This document shows, in pieces, positions 62,301 to 64,000 of a stretch of 64,000 nt of DNA. Under the pieces are notes generated by a model. The model did no database searches. It was not told the DNA's origin and saw only the letters and a program-made list of their open reading frames with translations. The position numbers were made by a program, and so were the translations under genes. The stretch spans positions 10,112,541 through 10,176,540 of the forward strand of contig NC_088712.1 of assembly GCF_963576615.1 (NCBI RefSeq), read 5' to 3'. How positions within the stretch are numbered: position 1 is the first letter of the stretch; each line of letters opens with the position of its first letter. The DNA comes from Watersipora subatra (Eukaryota; Bryozoa; Gymnolaemata; Cheilostomatida; Watersiporidae).

Positions 62301-63023
62301 AGGCAGTCACAAGTTGTTTGATCTAGGTTACCTGCATAAAATATTCCGCGGTGGGATTAGTAATTTATCACCTCAGTGACAACATTGTATAAAAATAATG
62401 CTAAGCTACAGGCCAATTACTGAAGTCAATGCATATAATTTTGTCATAATGTTAAAAACCATATGACGGATGATTTCCTATGTAGCATGAAACTGGTGCC
62501 ACAGTGAGACAGTGAGACAGTGTCTACGAGACTTATGTTTTATTTCTGCATTGCAACTTACAGTCTCCAGTGAATATACAAAGTGCCTGTGTTTAGCTGA
62601 AACTGGTTTTAAACTTAGTGTGTGCGTTCACTCGACTTCTAGTAGGCTACATATTTTACAGACTGAAGCTATCTGCTATCTTGCCTAATGAAATTTTTAA
62701 ACTAATAAATCATTGTTAAACAAAAACAATATATTTACTGTGTTTCAATGAATTAAATATGCCCAGCACGAATGCTATCAAAATATAGCAATTTAGCCAG
62801 CCTTCAAACCTTAACCAAAATTAAAATTCTGATACCCAACAACTAACCTGCAATCTTCCCATGGACAAATCAGAATGTTATTCTCATCATAGAAGCCAGT
62901 AAGACATTCAAGGCAATGTACATGGTTGCAGGTGAGCTGGCGAGGATTGGGCAGAGCCACTCCTTGTCTCAAACAGAAACCACATTCTATGGCAGGTGGC
63001 ACAATCTCTTCCATGTTAGCCAT
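34422..63023 (-). CDS. Gene B: complete RING/B-box/coiled-coil/beta-propeller TRIM-type protein, 8 exons
   Basis: Probable RING-type E3 ubiquitin ligase of the TRIM superfamily with an NHL-like C-terminal propeller (TRIM2/3/56/71-like architecture). I joined exons 62848-63023, 52015-52174, 50587-50779, 49346-49542, 47662-47840, 46180-46271, 38889-39605 and 34422-34555. All junctions have GT donors and AG acceptors, phases agree throughout, and the lengths total 1848 nt (615 aa plus stop). Domains: RING about 14-58, B-box 1 about 82-122, B-box 2 about 144-183, coiled coil about 190-330, propeller about 340-615. Introns hold Ty3/gypsy, Penelope-like, Harbinger-like and Tigger-like insertions but no exon is interrupted. 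Seen: ORFs, splice sites, zinc ligands. Known: TRIM RINGs act with E2 enzymes and NHL propellers bind RNA or protein. Inferred: ligase activity. Transcript evidence would be needed to confirm the model. Confidence 0.85.
35654..37564. mobile_element. Tigger/pogo-like element (CAGTGCACC family), copy 3, best preserved
   Basis: 1911 bp bounded by TA. Ends cagtgcaccctcgagatacg and its exact inverse cgtatctcgagggtgcactg. It is the longest copy and the only one keeping transposase-like sequence (36041-36330). It splits a tandem repeat, so its target is known. Parent of the shorter deletion derivatives at 10271, 29623 and 52465. Confidence 0.78.
36041..36330 (+). pseudogene. Remnant of Tigger-type transposase N-terminus
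   Basis: Broken frame giving SETDTNFTKRRK then SMSKKLDVVNKKKG, resembling the start of the CENP-B/Tigger helix-turn-helix (KR-K-x-I-S-x-x-x-K-L-D-V-I). Followed by NMIATNQHLQLL-like debris and then stops. No DDE domain remains. Confidence 0.5.
37731..38888 (-). other. Gene B intron 7, right part
   Basis: Between exon 7 and the duplicated repeat and Tigger-like element. No further propeller exon recognised; the exon 7 donor joins exon 8 in phase without one. Confidence 0.55.
38889..39605 (-). CDS. Gene B exon 7: main part of the NHL-like beta-propeller
   Basis: 717 nt, the longest exon. Open from acceptor aatttatag (GSSEIMLEVFF...) to donor ACTG/GTTAGT. Residues about 333-571 show propeller repeats with strands ending in V-D, I-D or L-D turns, such as KVVVSDYGSSQICLIDIS and AACESRTVRILDSSTG. 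This gives roughly five blades; a last strand set is missing until exon 8. Without splicing, a TAG one codon beyond the donor would end the protein at STG. Lies about 6.6 kb from exon 6, with a retroelement in between. Confidence 0.87.
39606..42650 (-). other. Gene B intron 6, left part
   Basis: Non-coding; contains the degenerate array at 41393-42480. Short frames at 39955, 40541 and 41612 have no recognisable product. Confidence 0.55.
41393..42480 (+). repeat. Degenerate tandem repeat array in intron 6 of gene B
   Basis: About 1 kb of recurring phrases: tgtaatcatatcagt, tttactgcttattttaca, acttatgtaatc, at spacings near 45-60 bp, each copy diverged. No coding content. Confidence 0.55.
42651..42857 (+). 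repeat. Candidate 5' LTR
   Basis: Begins tgttagattgcc and ends ttattcataca (TG...CA), with a TATA-like ttatataaac and a poly(A)-like gaataaacc in the right order. Followed by ggaacataacag, a possible primer site. No second LTR is present to confirm the limits. Confidence 0.45.
42972..44192 (+). pseudogene. Ty3/gypsy gag with zinc knuckles and protease remnant
   Basis: ATG at 42972 (MSLEVDKLIEVITAQSQKME); an in-frame TAA near 43071 breaks it, then the frame is open from 43125 to 44192. Two CCHC-type knuckles around 43812-43917: CYSCNETIHTAKEC and CNFCQKLGHLGVAC. The first has T-I-H where G-H is usual but still gives C-x2-C-x4-H-x4-C. A protease-like VEMELDTEACYNF follows; the active-site motif is normally D-S/T-G-A, and here the glycine is E, so it is probably dead. 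Confidence 0.78.
44193..44912 (+). pseudogene. Ty3/gypsy reverse transcriptase, N-terminal part only
   Basis: Same frame as gag after its stop: FKADAKPVFHKPRPVP, then a stop at 44535, another in GIEKGI-stop, then PVQFNKYGTTVVPVRKAQL, IRVCGDYSQTVNPQLETHQQ and TKIDLSDAYSQIPL. These are RT fingers/palm motifs; the sequence leaves homology before the YxDD box. Non-functional. Confidence 0.8.
44913..46179 (-). other. Gene B intron 6, right part, including duplication boundary
   Basis: Homology to copy A begins near 45590. Sequence between the RT remnant and that point is unassigned; short plus-strand frames at 45137 and 45572 are not recognised. Confidence 0.5.
46180..46271 (-). CDS. Gene B exon 6: short linker exon
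   Basis: 92 nt encoding YSDTKNEMQRLIDEIMPSVE and PSVSKVREK, between coiled coil and propeller. Acceptor tctctag, donor AAAA/GTAAGT, phase 1 out, which fits exon 7. Too short to be called alone; supported by the conserved gene A counterpart at 4702-4800 and by phase agreement. Confidence 0.8.
47662..47840 (-). CDS. Gene B exon 5: coiled coil, continued
   Basis: 179 nt beginning IEALESKYKQLEDEYTEG after acceptor ggttgaag. Two donors are possible: CAG/GTACAA (47670, phase 0) and AAGG/GTAAAT (47662, phase 2). Only the second joins in frame to exon 6, so 47662 is used, adding VQ plus two bases. Helical, highly charged, C-terminal part of the coiled coil. Confidence 0.8.
47998..48678. mobile_element. 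Harbinger-like MITE, private to gene B
   Basis: 681 bp. Left end cactatgtttccatggtgcg, right end cgcatcatggaaacatagtg, with inner copies of the cgtttccatgatgcgcagtg motif near 48064 and 48610. Flanked by TTA (47995-47997, 48679-48681). The matching site in gene A (around 6506) lacks it, and the flanks are exactly 3 bp longer in gene B, proving a 3-bp duplication. No transposase. Confidence 0.8.
49346..49542 (-). CDS. Gene B exon 4: coiled-coil start
   Basis: 197 nt, phase 1 in and phase 0 out, encoding ETHQMM then a charged helix with heptad-like leucines and isoleucines (LVEQLNDKINKLKKGMIE, then TLAEYDQETTETLQKIH). This is the segment where TRIM proteins dimerise. Donor taken as CAG/GTTGTA. 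The frame stays open seven codons further (VVMTLTSV), but only this donor keeps phase with exon 5. Confidence 0.82.
50587..50779 (-). CDS. Gene B exon 3: end of B-box 1 and most of B-box 2
   Basis: 193 nt, phase 0 in and phase 1 out. Begins FHQEYHEEIG, completing B-box 1, then a linker and B-box 2 with CADH, GCDKC, CNEC and CKAKFCDDG. Acceptor cattttag, donor G/GTAATTG. The final B-box histidine follows in exon 4 (ETHQM). Closely matches gene A exon 3. Confidence 0.88.
52015..52174 (-). CDS. Gene B exon 2: B-box 1, first half
   Basis: 160 nt, phase 2 in and phase 0 out, encoding about residues 59-112. Acceptor is ttatag, donor GAG/GTATGA. B-box 1 ligands visible are CDLC, then CPLCDTIYC and paired histidines (RHHE) at the exon end. 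The homologous gene A exon is the same length with identical splice positions. It was too short to stand out as an ORF and was found by paralog comparison. Confidence 0.87.
52465..53562. mobile_element. Tigger/pogo-like non-autonomous element (CAGTGCACC family), copy 4
   Basis: Degenerate ends ccgtacaccctcggaatacc and tatcttgagcactg with TA on both sides. Orthologous by duplication to 10271-11261. Internal blocks such as gtaggtaactatag-like runs are shared with the other copies. Confidence 0.6.
54494..55458 (+). pseudogene. PLE polyprotein fragment: RT end, linker, GIY-YIG endonuclease (degenerate)
   Basis: First frame 54494-54874: NFLDVTLNLNNNSFKPYSKP and NHPPSIIRNIPESINNRL, typical of the PLE RT end. 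It then breaks (stop at 54872) after a 17-C run at 54805-54821. The second frame, open from about 54880 to 55458, has FLPEHKLHKIFNKNSVKLSY, a CNCKNRENCPLNGEC zinc motif, TYVGLTE (the YIG part), and YIWELKDKNIRYNITWKI, ending CQLCLWEK and RSELISTCRH. In the catalytic helix the usual Arg and His (F-K-x-R-x-x-N-H) read FKTKLANY, so the endonuclease is probably inactive. Confidence 0.82.
54805..54821 (+). repeat. Homopolymer run of 17 C
   Basis: Uninterrupted C run inside the PLE coding remnant, translating to consecutive prolines; length likely variable and prone to sequencing error. Confidence 0.8.
55561..55617 (+). ncRNA. Type I hammerhead ribozyme motif of the PLE
   Basis: Core CTGAAGA (55572-55578) and GAAA (55596-55599) are present. 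Stem II: tgcaa (55580-55584) with ttgca (55590-55594), loop cgcga, one T-T mismatch at its base. Stem III: act with agt (55599-55601, 55605-55607), loop aat. Cleavage would follow A55608. Stem I: gta-atgatt (55609-55617) with agtcat-tc-tac (55561-55571), bulge tc. A very short stem III is known for PLE hammerheads. Confidence 0.72.
55645..55694 (+). repeat. (TA)n microsatellite, target of Tigger MITE
   Basis: Nearly pure TA dinucleotides; the TA-targeting MITE at 55695 sits in it. Confidence 0.85.
55695..56469 (-). mobile_element. Tigger-type MITE (CAGTCAAACATGGATAACTC family), copy 2, inverted
   Basis: 775 bp inserted in a (TA)n run, so TA flanks both ends. Begins cagtcaaacatggataactc followed by the right-end inner sequence (cacgggaccgagcg), so it is reversed relative to the other copies; ends gagttatccatgtttcactg. 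Contains the family internal hairpin at about 55990-56080. Confidence 0.78.
56470..56605 (+). repeat. TA/TATG-rich microsatellite
   Basis: Alternating tatatg, tatatac and tata units following the Tigger MITE. Likely expanded from the split (TA)n target. The reading frame crossing it is an artefact. Confidence 0.85.
56606..60054 (-). other. Gene B intron 1, middle part
   Basis: From about 57600 it aligns with copy A (14620 onward); 56606-57600 has no match there. Contains the dispersed repeat at 59100-59275. No exon seen. Confidence 0.5.
59100..59275 (-). repeat. Dispersed repeat, copy 2 (inverted match of 1905-2100)
   Basis: Reverse-complement counterpart of the repeat at 1905-2100, sharing the tail motif and at least four ordered blocks. 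Lies in intron 1 of gene B. Confidence 0.6.
60377..60496. mobile_element. 120-bp near-perfect hairpin MITE, 8-bp target duplication
   Basis: Starts cacgggctagctgggtcacg and ends with the near-inverse cgtgacctggctagcccgtg; the long inner arms also pair (aaggattttcgccacgcaca against tgtgcgtggcgaaaatcctt). Flanked by atgaatag on both sides (60369-60376, 60497-60504), an 8-bp duplication as made by hAT-type transposases. GC-rich against its surroundings. Confidence 0.85.
60509..60540. repeat. Perfect palindrome, 13-bp arms
   Basis: Arms ccgacgttgattc (60509-60521) and gaatcaacgtcgg (60528-60540) with spacer cgtgtt. Part of a further inverted-repeat unit whose outer arms read cgatgaatagttt (60367 onward, split by the hairpin MITE) and aaactattcatcg (60598-60610). 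Confidence 0.75.
62848..63023 (-). CDS. Gene B exon 1: start codon and RING finger
   Basis: Encodes residues 1-58 plus two bases. RING ligands are C14, C17, C32, H34, C37, C40, C53 and C58, a C3HC4 pattern, but the last pair is C-x4-C (CPWEDC) rather than the usual C-x2-C. The ATG lies eight bases 3' of a good acceptor (tttttgtag), so an upstream non-coding 5'UTR exon is likely. The frame stays open upstream of that ATG, but those residues are not conserved in gene A, so the MANMEE start is preferred. Donor is CAG/GTTAGT, phase 2. Confidence 0.88.
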
Positions 63024-63031
63024 GATAGGAA
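63024..63031 (-). other. Gene B: 3' splice site of an inferred 5'UTR intron
   Basis: Minus-strand acceptor tttttgtag followed by TTCCTATC-ATG, conserved with gene A. It implies an upstream non-coding exon, possibly beyond the right edge. Confidence 0.55.
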
Positions 63032-64000
63032 CTACAAAAATAATTTCATATGGTGTATCAAAAAGGCAACTCACATAGTCTAATAGTTAGTGAACACTCA
63101 AGTGGTGAGAATTTATATTTTTAAAGTATCATGTGACTACCCCTCTGCCACTATTTTCTGCATAGAGATCAATTTTGTATGACAACAAAGTTTAATATAT
63201 GCTGAGTCAATATTCTTTAGGAAAAATGGGTAAACATATTAATATTTTTAGGCATATTATAATGTATATACTTTTGAATAACTTTGATGAATTAAACATG
63301 GATTTAAAACATGTCATAAGCTTGTAACCACAAGTAATACCAGTCACAATAGCTACTAATTCTCTTTTGTTAAATTAACTGTGGTTGTCAATGTGTTCCT
63401 TTTTGGCTCCTAATGGATACTAATTTTCTATTGAACTTGAGGCTAATAAAAATTACTAACCAAATTGTTTTAAATAAAGTTCTTGTGCAATTCTCGAAGT
63501 AAACACAAAACACTAATATTTTTTCATTCACAGCAGACTCAAGTTGATTTTGTCAAATTCAAGGATGCCTGCCAACTCGTGTTCCGATTATAAGAACAAA
63601 TTCTAAGACAAAATATCCTCAACAGTTTTATTTAAGAATTAACCCATTTGTGTTTGAAATTATTGGTGTTTCTGAATTCTACCGAGTATCATTCTAGTGC
63701 TCTGGTGTAATTAAGTCATTAAAACAGTTTTAACACAAAAATTTCCTAAAAAGAAACTTTTTCTGATGACAAATTGATTTCGCTTAAAGAACCAATGAAT
63801 GTTTTCTCAATATTTTACCTAAAAAGCAGAATTTGCAACAAATTTCCGTTTTTGGGAATATGCTTCTGATACTGAGCACTTACTGTGTTTTTGTAGCTAG
63901 TATAAATGTACTTACTCATGATCACTGGCCTATTGATTCAAATTAAACAAGGACCTTGCTTGTTGTTAGAGAAAATGTTTACATGCAATTGATCTTTTGC

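Larger units (their letters stand above)
45590..64000. repeat. Segmental duplication, copy B
   Basis: Counterpart of 4269-18110 in the same orientation. Extra length comes from insertions absent from copy A: a 681-bp TIR element at 47998, a Penelope-like element at 54.5 kb, and Tigger-type MITEs at 55.7 and 60.1 kb. Copy A in turn has its own private insertions. Confidence 0.85.

Noticed and set aside
1..64000. CRISPR array, bacterial operon, tRNA or rRNA genes
   Set aside because: No spaced identical repeats, ribosome binding sites, cloverleaf or rRNA sequence recognised; introns and element types are those of an animal genome.

Overview
This is an AT-rich window from an invertebrate animal genome (by eye about two-thirds A+T). 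Coding sequence occurs as short phase-matched exons split by kilobase introns that are packed with DNA transposons and retroelements. The mix of TRIM-type genes, Tigger/pogo, piggyBac and Harbinger-like elements, a Ty3/gypsy element and a Penelope-like element with a GIY-YIG domain suggests a lophotrochozoan-type animal such as a mollusc or bryozoan. I cannot fix the species. There is no bacterial-style gene organisation.

The coding content is two tandem paralogous TRIM genes on the minus strand. Gene B (63023 down to 34422) can be rebuilt completely from eight exons whose splice phases all agree: 176+160+193+197+179+92+717+134 = 1848 nt, or 615 codons plus stop. It reads as RING, B-box 1, B-box 2, coiled coil, then a C-terminal NHL-like beta-propeller, so it is probably a RING-type E3 ubiquitin ligase. 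Gene A (17129 down to 4702) has the same first six exons, with its propeller exons off the left edge or lost. The genes lie in a segmental duplication (about 4.27-18.1 kb against 45.6-64 kb) that stays alignable through introns and the 5' flank.

The last propeller exon of gene B is itself tandemly duplicated. Exons at 34422-34555 and 31616-31749 each carry an intact 43-codon ORF, the same acceptor phase and their own stop. They lie in an approximately 2 kb duplicated block and look like alternative terminal exons. This is the most interesting gene-level observation.

Layout: 1-4.27 kb, decayed piggyBac transposase and a TIR element; 4.27-18.1 kb, gene A with Tigger-family insertions; 18-30.6 kb, gene-free, with a piggyBac-type MITE, a TA-flanked element holding an exact 215-bp tandem duplication, and palindromes; 30.8-35.4 kb, the duplicated terminal exons; 35.65-37.56 kb, a Tigger-like element splitting a tandem repeat; 38.9-39.6 kb, the main propeller exon; 42.65-44.9 kb, a decayed Ty3/gypsy element in intron 6; 46-63 kb, the remaining exons of gene B. 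Intron 1 of gene B carries a 5'-truncated Penelope-like element with a recognisable hammerhead ribozyme fold, two Tigger-type MITEs, and a 120-bp near-perfect hairpin MITE nested in one of them.

Because the two gene copies serve as each other's empty sites, several insertions can be placed before or after the duplication directly from this window.
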